From contig NW_020312904.1 of assembly GCF_003265705.1 (NCBI RefSeq), positions 2,136,361 to 2,200,360 on the forward strand: 64,000 nt of DNA. The letters run 5' to 3'. The notes below the pieces were generated by a model. That model saw nothing but the letters and a program-made list of their open reading frames with translations, was not told the DNA's origin and made no database searches. The translations under genes and the position numbers were made by a program. Source of the DNA: Callorhinus ursinus (taxonomy: Eukaryota > Chordata > Mammalia > Carnivora > Otariidae). Position 1 is the first letter of the stretch. Every line of letters begins with the position of its first letter. Positions 44,640-57,399 of the stretch are shown here, piece by piece.

Positions 44640-45330
44640 ACACGCAGGGGAAGGGCACTGGACGTGGACAAGGAGTCCAGGAAGGGAGTGAGAGTCCGGG
44701 GGTCTACGGTGGGTGAGCCGGCCCTCAGCAGCGGGCGCCGCGCGAGCATCCCTCCGGCTGGAGAGGGTGCGGGGCGTTCCGCGGGCTCTCCATTAGTGCT
44801 CCCCTCGGAGTTGCCTGCCAGGCGCGGCCGTCCCAACTGGCTGCCACAGCCCACGATGAGAAGAAAACAAAAATCGCGAGCAAGTATTTAGAAATGTTTA
44901 TAGAAAATTGACAGAGTAATTCCGTGTCTGTTGAAATTAATAATACAACCGTGGAGTCTGCTTTGCACGCCTTTTGATTTCATTTTTTGAGTAATTTCTT
45001 TTTGCTGTAACTTTCAAAAATACTGTCTGGGACGAACAGAAAACAGCCGTCTCTCCACCATCGATGAGGAGAAAAGGCACAAATGGCGCCATCCGGCGGA
45101 GATGGAGCGCCACGGGCAGGACAGCGGGCAGGAGCCGGGCGGGGGCCACGCGGGCCACCGCCGTTTCCAGCAGGGTGGACCCCATCAGATCTGCCTTTCA
45201 GATGGTTCTGGCGATGGTGTGGAGGATGCGCCGGGCGGAGGAGCACGGAGGAGGGACACTGGGCTGAGGACCAGTCAGCGAGGTTTCCCAGAGTTGGTGG
45301 CCCGTGTGCGGGCCGTGCGGTCAAAGCTCA
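44640..45330. promoter_or_regulatory. Two CpG-dense patches, possible CpG island
   Basis: By hand I count about 17 CpG in 44,681-44,835 and about 18 in 45,060-45,255, island-like density in an otherwise CpG-poor window. An AT-rich 180-bp stretch separates them. No TATA box, exon or recognised gene is attached. Overlapping frames here (up to 143 codons) are GC-driven. It could be an orphan CpG island or the edge of an unrecognised promoter. Confidence 0.35.
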
Positions 45331-48139
45331 GCACATCAGGAATCGCCTCCTTGGAGCCAAGGAGCCGTCCTCCGCTGCTTCTTCTGCCTCTTGCCCCTGG
45401 TTCTGCAGAGCCCTGTCTGAGCCCAGAGCCAGCCGGGGACTGGGAAGCGCTGGGATTTCTCTCCTGGGGTGGAGGGGGTTGTAGGGAGACCTCCGGTAGC
45501 CAGCATGCTTCACCCACAGCAGGCCGGAGGTAAGGAAAGGAGTTCCCTTTGTTTCTCCTGTTGGGGGAATTTTGTGTGTGCGTGCATGTGTTGTGTGTGT
45601 GTTATTTATGCTTTTTAAACCCTGAGAATCAGTGATTTAGCAGTAGTGGCCAAAACAGCCAGACCATCTGTCTATCACCTGACAGAGGAGAACCTGACCG
45701 AGAAGGGAGTGTTTGAACTGGAAGCAATAGACAAATGCAAAACCAGGGGGACCTGGGGAGTGATTAGGTGAGTCACAGCAACACTCTGCCAACTACAATT
45801 TAAATTTTAAAATAAACACCTTCTTTTGCAGCCACTGAGATTTAAGGGGGAATAAATATGTAAGAAACCCTCCCTGCGGTTCACATTAATGCTCTGCAAA
45901 GAGTCAGGCTGGGGAGCCTGCTGGAAAAAAAACAGCGTCAGGTGTGGCCTTCCTGCCAGGACCCTCCCCACCGACCGTCCCCACTGGCCAGGCCTGCCCA
46001 CAGCTCTGGGGCTCGTCCTGGAACGGAGCAGGCCGCTTCCTGAGCCAGGCCCTGCACAGGGAGGGCCAGCCCACTTCTCAGGAGAGGCTCCTGACCACCA
46101 ACGTGGAGTGGCGATCACTGATAATCTAGGGCAACTTTCGGATGATCTATGATCTGATGGCAGCTTTCTGCAGGGGTGCGGTCGGTATGGGGGGGCTGTC
46201 TAGGGTCTGCGCTTCTGTGGGTCCAAGAACACTGCGAAGCAGGTCATGTTTGGGTGTAATTTGGGATGTAAGTAAGCGTTTGGGGAGAACATGGACCAGA
46301 CACAGATCTCTGGAAGAACATGGGGTTTGGGAATTTTGTGCAGCTTGGGATTCTCGGAGCATGAAGACAGAGGGCCTGTGGGAGGTTGGGTTTCAAGAGG
46401 CCAGTGGAGGGCAAAGGGTAAAGGACTTTATTTGCCAGGTTGGGGAGGGCGGCATCTAGACATGGAGAACCTTGCAGTGTTTTATGCAAACGAGTGAGGA
46501 TAAACAGAGGTGTGTGTGTGTGCGCGCGCCTGAGCATGGATAATGCTAAACTGCAAGGTGGGGTCCCGCCTGGTTGGCTATTTCAGTGCCTCCGAGGAGT
46601 GAATGACAGGCATTTGCACCGCCGTGGCTTCCCCTGCAGATGGACAAAGCCACGGGATGGGAGGGACCACCAAGGATCACAGCCTGAGCAGCAAAGGGAG
46701 ACCCCATGCATGTCGCTCAGCTCCCCAGTGTGCTTGGGCGCAAGTCTGACCTGCTTCACATCAGTCTGGAGTTTTGCCTAAAACTGCCTTCAGGCTTCTC
46801 CTTGCTCATCCTGACAGGGCATGGCTCTGTCATCCAAGAGCCATGGGTGCAGAACTGAAAGAAAGAGCAGAGAGGAACCTTCCCCACCACTCAGCTCCTC
46901 GAGAGAGGGGCAGAGTTTACACCGGAGGACTCCTTCCCTCTTCCTCTCCCTCATCTGTCCCTTTTCCCTGTCCCTCTCTCTCCCCCTCTCCCTCACAGAC
47001 GGAAACACAAGGCTACCGAGGAGGAAGAACCACAGCGCCCACGGGGACATCGTGTATGCCTCCGCAAAAGCAAGACCAAAGACTCGGGCTGCGTGGTGTG
47101 GGGCTGGGGAGTCGTGTTACAAACTGACGGCAGTGTCTTTGCATCCTGGAACCTCCCTCCCCAAAGGGTGGAGCGAATTCTTCACATCTGATGGCAAAGG
47201 CCGACCCCTAACTCTGGGCAAGAGAAATAGATGGAACAAAGCTGGTCTGCATTTCCATCTACCTCTTGCGTTTGTTTCTCCCACAACAGCATAACCTGGA
47301 ACCATGGATGTTCGGAAACTACCGCTGATTAGGAGGGATGCCCACAAAGTGGGCATCATTCTGTTGGCTGGGAAGGAGGCACAGGCAGGACCTGCTCTGG
47401 GGACCTGGCGGGGGGCCCAAAGCTGCTGCGCACAGATACCTCACCACGGTGAGTTCTCCAGCGAGGAAGCATGGAGGCATGGACCCTGGCCACAGACGGT
47501 GCAGGTAGGAGAGCTGGAGTCGGGCTGGGAGCCAGGTCTGCCGGCCCCTCTCCACAGTCTTCCCACAGCGCTGGGCTGTCCCTCCTCATCCCAGGTGGGA
47601 GATTGTTGGAACAGAAAACCCTCTGTGATACAAAAGGGACCTGGTGAAGCAGCAGATGGCCAAGGGAACCTCTTTTCTCTTAGGTTGCAGGTCACCCACA
47701 AACTCCCTGGTTACCTGGGGCATGGCTCACCTGCCGTGACCTCTTGGGAGCTTGAGGCTCCCCAGTAATGCTGCAAGTCTGTCCATCTGCTCTCCATCTG
47801 AGGACCTCTGCTCTAACGAGCACCTGCGGTGAAAGTAACATTTTGGCTTCCACCTTTACTCATTCCCAACGTGTCTAAGCCTGGGCACCACGAGTAGGTA
47901 GGAAAAGAAGAGCTATGCAGTGGGGGGGGCCGTGTAATGAGCCACAGATGTTCATGGACCTGCCAGTCCCAGGGGAACCTCTCTCATGCCCCCCCCCCAC
48001 TCCTGCAGGGTTAGATGGTTAGCATCAAGACAGAAAGCTTTTAAAACACAGTGCAAGGCACAAGACATAAGGAGACACTGGAGGTCCCTCTGAGAGCCAT
48101 CTCCTCCACACCCAGCATCCGGGAAGGTGATGGAGGGGA
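45331..48139. other. Single-copy, GC-leaning DNA; no exon recognised
   Basis: TG-rich tracts lie at about 45,574-45,602 and 46,511-46,528. A long polypyrimidine run ending CCTCACAG at about 47,000 resembles a 3' splice site, but no convincing exon follows. Frames up to 157 codons show no known domain. Confidence 0.5.
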
Positions 48140-49620
48140 GAAAATGCTTTAAAAAAAAATCACAAGAAAAAATGAGCAAGAAATAAAAATAATGTGTAAA
48201 ACCATGAATTGAAAGAACTCAAAGCAAACAAAAATTACAAATATGAAAAAAAACAAAACAAGACAAAATTAAAATAAATTTTAAAACATCAAAATACAGC
48301 AGGAAAATCTAACAGCTTCTAGAAAAAAAATATTTTAAATCATGCCTCTAAATACGAATAAGAGTTAAGTCAGTATCATACCTGTCAACTCTAAAAACAA
48401 CACAGTAGGGCAATAATTTTTAAATATTTAAGGGAAAATTATGCCCAGAATATTACGTCAAGCTAATCTATGATTTAGTGCTATAGGACAAGATAAGGTT
48501 TTCTCGGGCATATGAAAAGATGGATGAATTTGACCACACTGGAATTAGGAGTTTCTGTTCCTCACTATGAGGGTGAAAACAAGACACAAGGGAGGGAAAG
48601 AGTTTGTAGCACCTGTATCCAAAAAAAAAAAGACCAAAATAAGAGTTTATATCCAATGCATATTATTTAAAAAAGTTCACACAAATCAATAAAAAAGACA
48701 AACAACCCAAAAGAAAAGAGGGCAAAAGACAAAACCAGAAGCCTAACAAGACAGAACCAAAATCGCTAAAAAACACATGACAAATATCCTCTCATTTGTA
48801 ACCAAGGAAATGCAAAATAAGACCTTTCCAACACATGCAAACCAGATTGAAAAGTAAGTGAAAAAATATGGACATAACTGATGAATGCTTTCATAAAAGT
48901 CTGGTGATACCAGTATTAGTGCAATGGTGAGGCCATAACAGTGTGCAGACTCTGGGTGGAAGATGCCATCAGGACGCCAACTCTGGCGGGCATGTGATAC
49001 CCCCAGGCAAGGCTGCGGGTGCACGGGCTCTGCCTGATGACCCAACGACGGCTGCTGAGTGCACCCTCTGGAAGCACTCATGGGCGTGTCTGCCAGGGCC
49101 CAGGAGCAAGACCGCCCAAGGCAACCCAGCTTGCAACGCCGGGAAGTGGAAGCAGACATGGCCTCCACTGGAGATGGATAAATGCAGTGTGAGCACGCAA
49201 TGACAGCAAGTCCGGCTGAAATGGGTGAAGCACAACGCATGAAAAAGCAGGAATGAGAACTCCAAAACATAACTTGCAGCAAAATCAGAAGAGGGAGATG
49301 ACTGCATCCATGTAGGATTCATGTGATGACCCCATTCATATGAACCTCAGCAGAGGCAGAACCAAACAACGGTGATAAAACAACAGAGCAAGGACATGAG
49401 CATCCCAAAGGTCAAGATCATGTTACCTAGAATGAGGGGCATAACTGCAGAGAGGCACATGGGGGCTCCAGGCTGCTGGCAGTATCTAGTTCATGACCGG
49501 GTACTGGCTACAGGGGACCCCCTCTTTCCTGGCTCGCCAACCTGTGCATGTGCTCTGTGCCCTTCACTATGGATCTGTTCTATAGTTCAGGACAAAAAGG
49601 TAAAATCAAGTAAGAAATGG
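48140..49620 (+). mobile_element. Ancient L1M/HAL1-type LINE, decayed
   Basis: An A-rich plus-strand sequence with LINE ORF2 text (AAGGAAATGCAAAATAAGAC near 48,805) followed by a 3'UTR-like part (CACATGGGGGCTCCAGGCTG near 49,456 and GATCTGTTCTATAGTTCAGG near 49,572). A GC-rich interval at 48,950-49,160 does not fit the LINE well. L1M and HAL1 could not be separated. Confidence 0.6.
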
Positions 49621-49730
49621 AAGAGAGAGAAGAGGGAAGGAGTAGGGGGAAGAAGGGAGGCAAAGGAGGGAGGGTGGAGGGAGGGAGGCAACTAGGGAAG
49701 GGGGGCTGGGAGGGAGGGAGGGGAGAAAGA
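49615..49730 (+). repeat. GA-rich low-complexity tract
   Basis: An imperfect GGGA/GGAGA run of about 115 bp, strongly purine-biased. Confidence 0.9.
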
Positions 49731-49829
49731 CATTCATGTCACATGGCCCCCAGGGGGAAAGACAGGGGGCTCTTTTCCTGAAGGAAAAACTCTCCATTCC
49801 AAGAATAGGTCCAGGATGCTGATTTCTTT

Positions 49830-49975
49830 TTTTTTAGTTGAAGTAAAATTGATTTATAACTTTATATAAGTTTTAGGTGTACAACATCATAATTCAACAT
49901 GTGTGTGCGCTGCCAAGTGATCACCCCTAAGAGTCTAATTGTTATCCATCACCATACAATTGACCCTCCTGATTT
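49830..49975 (-). mobile_element. Old L1 3'-end fragment
   Basis: TTGAAGTAAAATTGATTTAT, then AAGTTTTAGGTGTACAACAT and ATAATTCAACATGTGTG, is the reverse complement of an L1M 3' end. Its T-run at the left is the A-tail. Confidence 0.75.
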
Positions 49976-52900
49976 ACTGATTGATAATGAGAAACCAAAG
50001 TGGATACAGCAACCTACGTAAGCTGATGAATGAGTTCATTAAGAGGTCGGTGTATGGATAGTCTACAAAGGTTGTTCCAATGAGAAATTTGTAAAAATGC
50101 AAGGTAATACTTTCCATTATTAGACTAAATAGATTTTATGGCAAAAAGCCTCATAATGACAAAGAGCGATATTGTACACTGACAAAGCAGAATAATAGAT
50201 CAAGCAAATATAGGAGTTGTGAATATATATACCCTTTAAAATATCACATCACAATATATAAAGTAGCAACTGACAGAATTATGAGGGAAAACAGAGACAA
50301 CAAAATTTATTGCCCAAGATCTTACCAAAGCCCTCTTAGAAACTGGTAGAGCAGAGGGACAGAACAAGAAAAAAGTAAACCACAAAAAAGTATAAATACA
50401 TATAAAATTTGAATGACAAGATTAATAAAAAGCTCAAAGCAAAAATATATGCCCGTGTGCGTGTGTGTGTGTGTGCGCGCGCGTGCGTGCGCACGTGCGG
50501 AGGGGCTCTCACAGCCACAGACGAGGGGCCAGATCGGGAGCTCTGATACAGCCCTGACAATCCATCCAGGCGTAATACATTCTCCGGGCATAATGCAATA
50601 AGATTAGAAATCAGTAACAAAAGTTGATTAAAAATAAATAAAATGCCATATGTCCCCAAACAAAAACATCATTCTGCTAAAAAGATTTTAGGATAGAGAC
50701 TAAAGCATAAGAGAAATACAAAACAATGGGACCACATTATAGAGACAGTGGGACGTGTTTAAATATATTATCAGAAAGTAGGAAAAAGTGAAAGAAATGG
50801 GAAGAAATGACCATGCATTCAGTTCAAGAAGAAAATAAGAAGGAAGGAAATACACAGATAAGGACAAAAATCAATGAAATGGAGAAAATTAACAAAATCA
50901 GAGGTTGTCTTTTTAAAAGATTAGTAAGATACACATACTTCTGGCAAATCTGATCAATAGAATGAGGGGAAGATGGGGATTTACAAAATACAGAATCCAA
51001 AAGAGGAGATAACTATATACACGACCGAATTTTTAAAAATAGAGGCTTACATTTGAAAACAGGTAAAATGGATAAATTTCTGGAAAAGCATAATACTCCT
51101 AATTGGAGCAAGAAGTGGGCAATTTTAGATTTAAAATTTGTGAGGGTAATTAAACCTCCCCCAAGGGGAAATGAGACAAAGCAAAACAAAACAACAACAA
51201 AATCAGGCCTAAAAACTCCACGGGAAAGTTACAGCAAAGGTTCAAAGAAGAGAGAATTCCTGTCTACACAAGCAGCAAGCTCTTCCTCATAATGAGAGAG
51301 AGAAAGTGGGTCCTTTAATTGTAAGTGTCTAGTAATTTTAAAGCTGGCTAGAAACACTTCAAAAAGCAAAGGATAGGCTCGTTCACTTATAAATAGTCTT
51401 ATTTACATATTCGCTAATTGCCTTTAACATTGTGTTAAAAATAATATATCATTACAAATGAACTTTACCAAAGGAATGAAAACAAGTTTTAGCATCAGAA
51501 AACCCATGAATGGAACCTACCTCCTCAAGATACCAAGTTAAAAAAAGAAAAAGAAAGTATTGACTAGGTCGGTAGAAGCAGAAAAAAATGCACTTGGAAA
51601 TAACCCTACATATTTTTAAATGAAATCTCAGAAAGCTGGAAGTAAAGGGGGACTTTCTTCACCTGACAGACAGCTCTGTTTGTGCTCCTTAGCACACACC
51701 ATATTCAGTGGACTAGTTTGAGACATGCTTCCTTGAAGACTGGAAGAAAAACACAGCTATTCTCATCTCTCCCGGCAATTCCTGGGCCAAGGGAACAGTG
51801 AAGAGAAAGATCTACAAGAGATGGAAGAACATAGCGAGAAAAGTGGAAGCTATCCTTATTTGCAGATGATATGATCACCTGGGCAGGAAACTCATTAGAA
51901 TCCATAGTCAAACTATTGGAATTAACAAAAGTTCTACAAAATTGAGAGGTGCGGTTCCAATGGTGTGATGTGTTTTTTCACACTGAGGATTTGTAACTAA
52001 AACATATCATTAAAAAAAAAAAAACAATGTAACACAACAGCTAGAAAAACTACAAGAATAAGTCTAAGAAAGAATTCACTAAACCTTTATAAAGAAAGCT
52101 TTTAAATTATTTAAAGGATACAAAAGAAGACAGGATGGAGGGTAAATATTCCACATCCAATAATGGGACAGATCAACATTTGGGGAGATGGTAATTCTAC
52201 TTCTGGGCAAAAGCCATATTTTAATAAACTTCCAATAAAATTTTTCAGTTTTTGTAAACTTCAACAATCTTATTCTAACACTTACATGGAAGCAAAAAAA
52301 TCTGTGAAAAAAAAAATCATTTGGGGAAAAGAGAGAAGGAAAAAGGACCTAACCAAAAGATATGAAACAATTTAACAAAATGATAATTTTAAAACCATGT
52401 GGTGTCATGTCGGTATAGAAATATTAAGTACATACACGGAAGAAGTCTGAAAGTTCAACAACAGACCCGTGCGTGTCCGGGGTGACATCACATTTCAGTG
52501 AGAAAGTGCTCAATTGTGTCATAGGTGATATCAAGTGTGACTGGCCCATCTCGTGGGTAAAACAAAGTTGGAACTCTTCCTCACATGCTAAGTAAGAACA
52601 ATGATCTCTAAGTTGGTTAAAAACCTAAATGCAAAAAGTATAATAATAAGGCTAACGATAAATTGTAGGAGAAAACTTTATCTTAAATTGAATATGGGCT
52701 TCTTACAGAATACTAAAAAAATATAACGTCTAAGGCAAAAATAAATGGATGTCAGGGTCACAACCTGAAAGACTTGGGTTCAGGGTAGAATGACACCAAC
52801 ACCGTGAACAGATGGGTAACAGATTGGGGGAAAAGTTGCCTCTTTAAAAAAATAAAATAAAACAAGAACCTGACATCTAGAATAGGATTGTTGAAAAGCA

Positions 52901-53680
52901 GCAAGGCGAAGACAACAGATTTTAAAACCCAGTGCGGCGTAGTGACAGACACTTCATAGAAAGGGAACCCTCAGTGATGCTGCGTGGTGGAGAGGTGGCG
53001 ATGTCATCAGGGATGGCGGGGGCGCAAGTCAACACAAAGATGATGTGGCATTTTGCACCCGGCCCTCTGACTGGCAAAGCTTCCAGGGTATGGAAGTGTC
53101 AGTGAGGACGTGGCACAAGGAAGCCCCGTGCGGTGCTGGCGGGAATGCAGCCCGCCGCAGGAGCCCAGGGAGGAAGAGAGACAGCGTCCCTAGTGGAGTC
53201 CCTACTGGAGAAAACCCAGCAAAACCATTGAGGCTCAAGCATGAGGAAGGCGCAGTGTTTGCGGGTGGGCGTGGGGGGCCCAGAGACCATGCAGGCGTCT
53301 TTAGCAGGAGGGAGGAAATAAATAAGAGGTGCTGGATGCAAATATGAATCAAAGGTTAGGGGTCTGTGCAGAAATGTAGACACATTTGTAAAGCACAGTA
53401 TTGAGAGAGAAAAAATTAAGACATAATGGCAATTTAAGATAAATACATAACTCTTGAAAATTAGGTTTTCCCAGTTGCACAAATATTTAAGGACAGGTAA
53501 AAGTATGTTAGAAAAAGTGATTCGACTCGGTGGAAAAGGGGAGGCTAAGAGTCAGGAACTAGGGTGAAGAGTCAAACAATGGAGGGGCTCTAGGGGATGA
53601 TGGAGATGGAGACCAAGGTGTGGGGCATAAGGTCAACCAACAACAAATGAGTAAAAGCACATACTTGGGATGAACCAGAG
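49976..53680 (+). mobile_element. Ancient L1M/HAL1-type LINE, long decayed copy
   Basis: Plus-strand ORF2-like text in order: AGCAACTGACAGAATTATGA near 50,265, AAAATCAATGAAATGGAGAA near 50,867, TTTGCAGATGATATGATCAC (a YADD/FADD-type box) near 51,859, CTTACATGGAAGCAAAAAAA near 52,281, and 3'UTR-like sequence to about 53,680. A CG/GT alternating tract interrupts it at 50,455. All frames are broken. Confidence 0.7.
50455..50499. repeat. Alternating GT/GC tract, Z-DNA type
   Basis: GTGTGCGTGTGTGTGTGTGT, then GCGCGCGCGTGCGTGCGCAC, is an almost unbroken purine-pyrimidine alternation of about 45 bp with many CG steps. Confidence 0.9.
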
Positions 53681-54358
53681 TCCAAGACTTTAGGATACTT
53701 CGGGATACCCAAAGTTTTATGTGGTATCAGTTCCGGTCTTTTCCCCTCTTTTTATTGGCTGTGTGTTGGTGTGTTGAAAATGTGAGTGTGTTGAAAATGA
53801 GAACAAAAGTCCTGCACTCCAAATTCGAGAAAGAGAAGGCAGACGGCTGGCTCCTTCATCCTGGCAATAGGTAATGTCCAAACATACAAGCCGGTCCCCA
53901 AATCGAGGACAGTTCCCCTCAGCGGCACACCTCCGAGGGACAGCTACCAGTGGCAACCTCATTCCACTAACCAGGCATCCACGGCCAAGGTCACCCAGTC
54001 CCCAAATTCTCCCTCTTCCCATGTCCGCCAATCCCCGAGTGCCTGGCTGCCCTAGCCCCACGCTCCAGAGCGGTCACTCCAACACTCGCCCTTATTTAGC
54101 GAGAAATACTCTCGGCTTTTGGCTTCAGTGTTTCTCTGAGTGGTGCCCACTTGCTTTGACAAGATAATTAGGCCTGTCTCCTGGAAATAATGTGAGAGGC
54201 AAATGATACCCTTCGTGAAGAGCTCCCGATGAAGGGGCCTGGTCCAGGTGGGAGAGCCAGTCCAGCAGAAACACATCTGCCAGCTACGGACAGGAGAGGA
54301 GATGCTGAGCAGAGATGGCCAGGCTGGCCTGGACCATCCACACACCCCCACAGACTGT
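53681..54358. other. No gene recognised
   Basis: Moderately GC-rich sequence with overlapping short frames. No repeat or exon was assigned. Confidence 0.5.
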
Positions 54359-54571
54359 TGTCCACACAGTCGTCCACACACCTGTCCACACTGTTATCCA
54401 CACTGTCATCCACATACTTGTCCACATTGTTGTCCACACATCTGTCCACACACCTGTCCAATACCTGTCCACATTGTCATCCACACACCTGTCCACACTG
54501 CCATCCGCATTCTTGTCCACATACCTGTCCACAGTCATCCATACACATGTCCACATACCTGTCCACATATC
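54359..54571 (+). repeat. 12-bp minisatellite, about 18 units
   Basis: The consensus is TGTCCACACACC, with frequent TATCC/CATCC starts and ACTGT/ATACC ends. Because 12 is a multiple of 3 and stops are rare in it, open frames run through on both strands (up to 132 codons); they are repeat by-products, not genes. Confidence 0.95.
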
Positions 54572-54639
54572 TGACCTCACTGTTGTTGGGCAGATCCAGC
54601 CACATCACATCTGCCTGGAAGTCCTGACTTGAGGTCATT

Positions 54640-56600
54640 TCTCTAATGCACTAACCGCAGCGTAACCGATGAAGAACAAGAAGGAATGTGTGAGGAAACC
54701 CAAACACAGCCCGAGGTGGGAACAATGACGGTTGCTGGACTACCGTGACTGCAGTTGAACAGGCATGTGAACCATAAAACTAAGAAACAACAAATGGAAC
54801 AAAGTAGAAAACAAGAAGTGGTTACATGAACGTAATTGTAGAAGTACATCCAGGATTGTACTAAATGTTCTCTAAATAAGGGACAAAATTGTCAGACTCA
54901 GTGACGACACAAAACCCAGACATATACCACTCAGGAAGGATGTGTATTAAAGATCCGGACAGGTGGAGGCTGAATACAAAATACTGGGAAACGATGCATC
55001 ACCCAACACTAATCCATGGAGGGCTGATGTGGTCATTGTAAGACCAAGTGAGGTATCGCCCGTGATAGCCGAGTTAGAGCAATAGAGAGGAAGGAGTGGA
55101 CAGCCGGGGGGCTGAACCATCGCTGGTGCCCAAGGGAAGACAGCCAACCAGGAGCCCTAACTGTGCTTCAGAAGTGGGGAAATTAGGGTGTTCACAGCTG
55201 CACGGAAGCCGTGCCCCGCCCAGCGCTCTGGGAGTCCTGCGGGAGAAGCGAAGGGCACCAGCAGCCCTTCCCAGCCATGCAGGGAAATAAAGGTCTTGGG
55301 AAAGGGCAATCCATGGTTTGAGATCTAATCCAAGAGAGTAATTCATTAAAACAAAATTGCTAGTCTGTTTTTGGACGCACAATGTGTAACAATGTGATTT
55401 TGTGCCATCAGACTGAAAGGGTTGGGGACAGACCTGTATAGGAGCAGAGTTTTCTGTGGTTGGTGATAAGCTGGTATAAATTAAAATTACTGTGATAACC
55501 AGGACACAAAAATTACTAACCATAAAGGTAATTAAGCTGGGGCTTCACTAAAATTAAAGACTTCCAAGGATCAAATTAAGAACCTCTTTAATCAAAGAAT
55601 AACTTTAAAAGGGTAAAGGGATAAGCCACAGACAAGGAAGAAGTGTTTGCAGTATGTTGTAACCTATGGCCAGTATATAAAAATGAGTCTAACCAATTTC
55701 TTGATAGAATAAGACAGCCAATAAAAAGAGGGGAAAAGGCCGGAACTGATACCACACAAAACAGTATATCAAAATGGCCAATAAATATGAAGAAATGCCC
55801 ATTTCATTAGTCATCAAGCAATCAAATAAATTTTTTCCTTCCTTTTTTTCTTATTTCAAGTTTTTATCTAAATTCTAGTTAGTTAATGCATATGGTAAAA
55901 TTGGTTTCAGGTACAGAATTTAGTGATTCATCGCTTACCTAGCAAAATTTTGAAAACGGACTGAACCAAGTGTTAGAGAAGATGGGGGCTGGCGGACGCT
56001 CTCAGACAGCGCCGTTGGAAGTGGAGACTGGTACAGAACTTCAGAAAGCTATTGGACATCATCTACCAAAAATGAATGCGTGCACACTGCGGAGCCCAGC
56101 CATCCTCCCGTGAGGCGCGCACACCCCACAGAGACGTGTGCACACGTGCCCCGCAAGACCGCAACATTCACAGAAGCCAAAAGGTGGAAGCAGCTCATGT
56201 GTCCACAACAGAGGAATGCGTAACACAACGTGGCCCAACCACGCAACGGAATATTGTTCAGCCATAAAAGGAGTGAAGGCCTGACTCATGCACACCACAG
56301 AGGAGCACTGAAAGGGTCATGTGAAGTGAAAGAAACCACACACAAAAGGCCACGTACTGTGTGACTTCGTGTATGTGGAACGCTCAGAACAGACAAATCT
56401 GTGGGGACCGAGAGTGGATATAGGTGGTCACCAGGGGCTGGGGGAGGGGAGGGCGAGGAGGAGTGTTTACTGGGCATACGTTCCTTTTCGGAGAGAGGAA
56501 AATATTCTGAAACTGGTATCGCCAATGGTTGCACAACATTGTGAATGAATGTACTTAGTGGCACTGAATTAAGCCTGTTTAAATTGGTCCATATCTTCAA
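54640..56600 (+). mobile_element. Ancient L1M LINE with 3' end, interrupted
   Basis: Plus-strand LINE text (GGATGTGTATTAAAGATCC near 54,938; AAATATGAAGAAATGCCCAT near 55,783; GCCATAAAAGGAGTGAAGGC near 56,261; GGTGGTCACCAGGGGCTGGG near 56,423), ending in an old L1 3'UTR near 56,560-56,600. A minus-strand L1 3' fragment interrupts it at 55,832. The GC-rich part at 55,080-55,290 fits poorly. Confidence 0.68.
55832..55945 (-). mobile_element. L1 3'-end fragment inserted in the L1M
   Basis: A T-rich left end, then AAATTCTAGTTAGTTAATGC and TTGGTTTCAGGTACAGAATT, is the reverse complement of an L1 3' end. It splits the plus-strand L1M text. Confidence 0.7.
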
Positions 56601-56741
56601 TTTTAGGTTACGTGCGTCTCGCCACAGAGTTTAAAAAGGAACACAGCGGGGCTCTGGTGGTGTTTCCTTCTTCCTCCACCCCAGAGTCGCCCTCTAAACT
56701 CTGTTCTGTGACTCCTTACTTGCCGGCTCTTCCCCGGGGCT

Positions 56742-57215
56742 CGTGGTGGGCAGAATCGTGACCCCCCCCCGCCCAAAGATGCCCACGTCCTAATGCCCAA
56801 AACCTGTGCGTGTCACCTCACCTGGTAAAAGGGACTCTGCAGATGTGGCTAAGCGTCTGATGGCAGAGATAATCCTGGATTATCGGTGGGTCCAAGGTCA
56901 ACCTCAGCATCCCTAAAAGAGGGTCTTCCTCTCTGGAGGGTCAGAGAAGGCATGACAACAGATGCACAAGTTGGATACTTTGAGACACACTGGAAGGTGC
57001 CACACGGCTGGCTTTGAAGACACAGCAAGGTCCCCACGCCGAAGCAGGCGCCTCTGGGAGTCGGGAACAAAGGCAGGAGAGTATTCCTCCCGAGCGCTTC
57101 AAAAGGGGTGCAGCCCTGCCCGCCCAGTCTGGACGTTGCTCTCTGGAGTTGTGAGACGATCGATGTGTTGTTTCAAACCACTCCCTTGTGGGCATTTCTT
57201 ACAGCAACGGTCTCA
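56742..57215 (+). mobile_element. MaLR (MLT1) solo LTR
   Basis: In order: GTGGGCAGAATCGTGACCCC, AAAGATGCCCACGTCCTAAT, AAAAGGGACTCTGCAGATGT, AATCCTGGATTATCGGTGGG, then a GGGTCAGAGAAGGCATG part and a 3' end near GCATTTCTTACAGCAACG. This is a good collinear match to an MLT1 LTR. No internal retroviral genes are attached. Confidence 0.85.
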
Positions 57216-57399
57216 ATGCAACCTCTGAACACCGTCAGCGTCCCCACCGGCCGGGCTGTGCTTCTCCTCCTGCCCCCTGCCTCCCAGGCTCGGCCACCAG
57301 TGTAGACACAGCCACCGTCCGCTCTATCTTGCAAACCCGTCTCCCAACTGAGAAGAGCTTCGGTGTTCTCAGTGGCTCCCCACAGGAGGCCGGGGGAGC

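Noticed and set aside
45064..45533. Arginine-rich frames as a protein exon
   Set aside because: Several frames on both strands are open because of CpG-rich composition; no homology or splice context seen.
54229..54627. Histidine/cysteine/proline-rich repeat protein
   Set aside because: It is the direct translation of the 12-bp minisatellite; frames on both strands are open for the same trivial reason.
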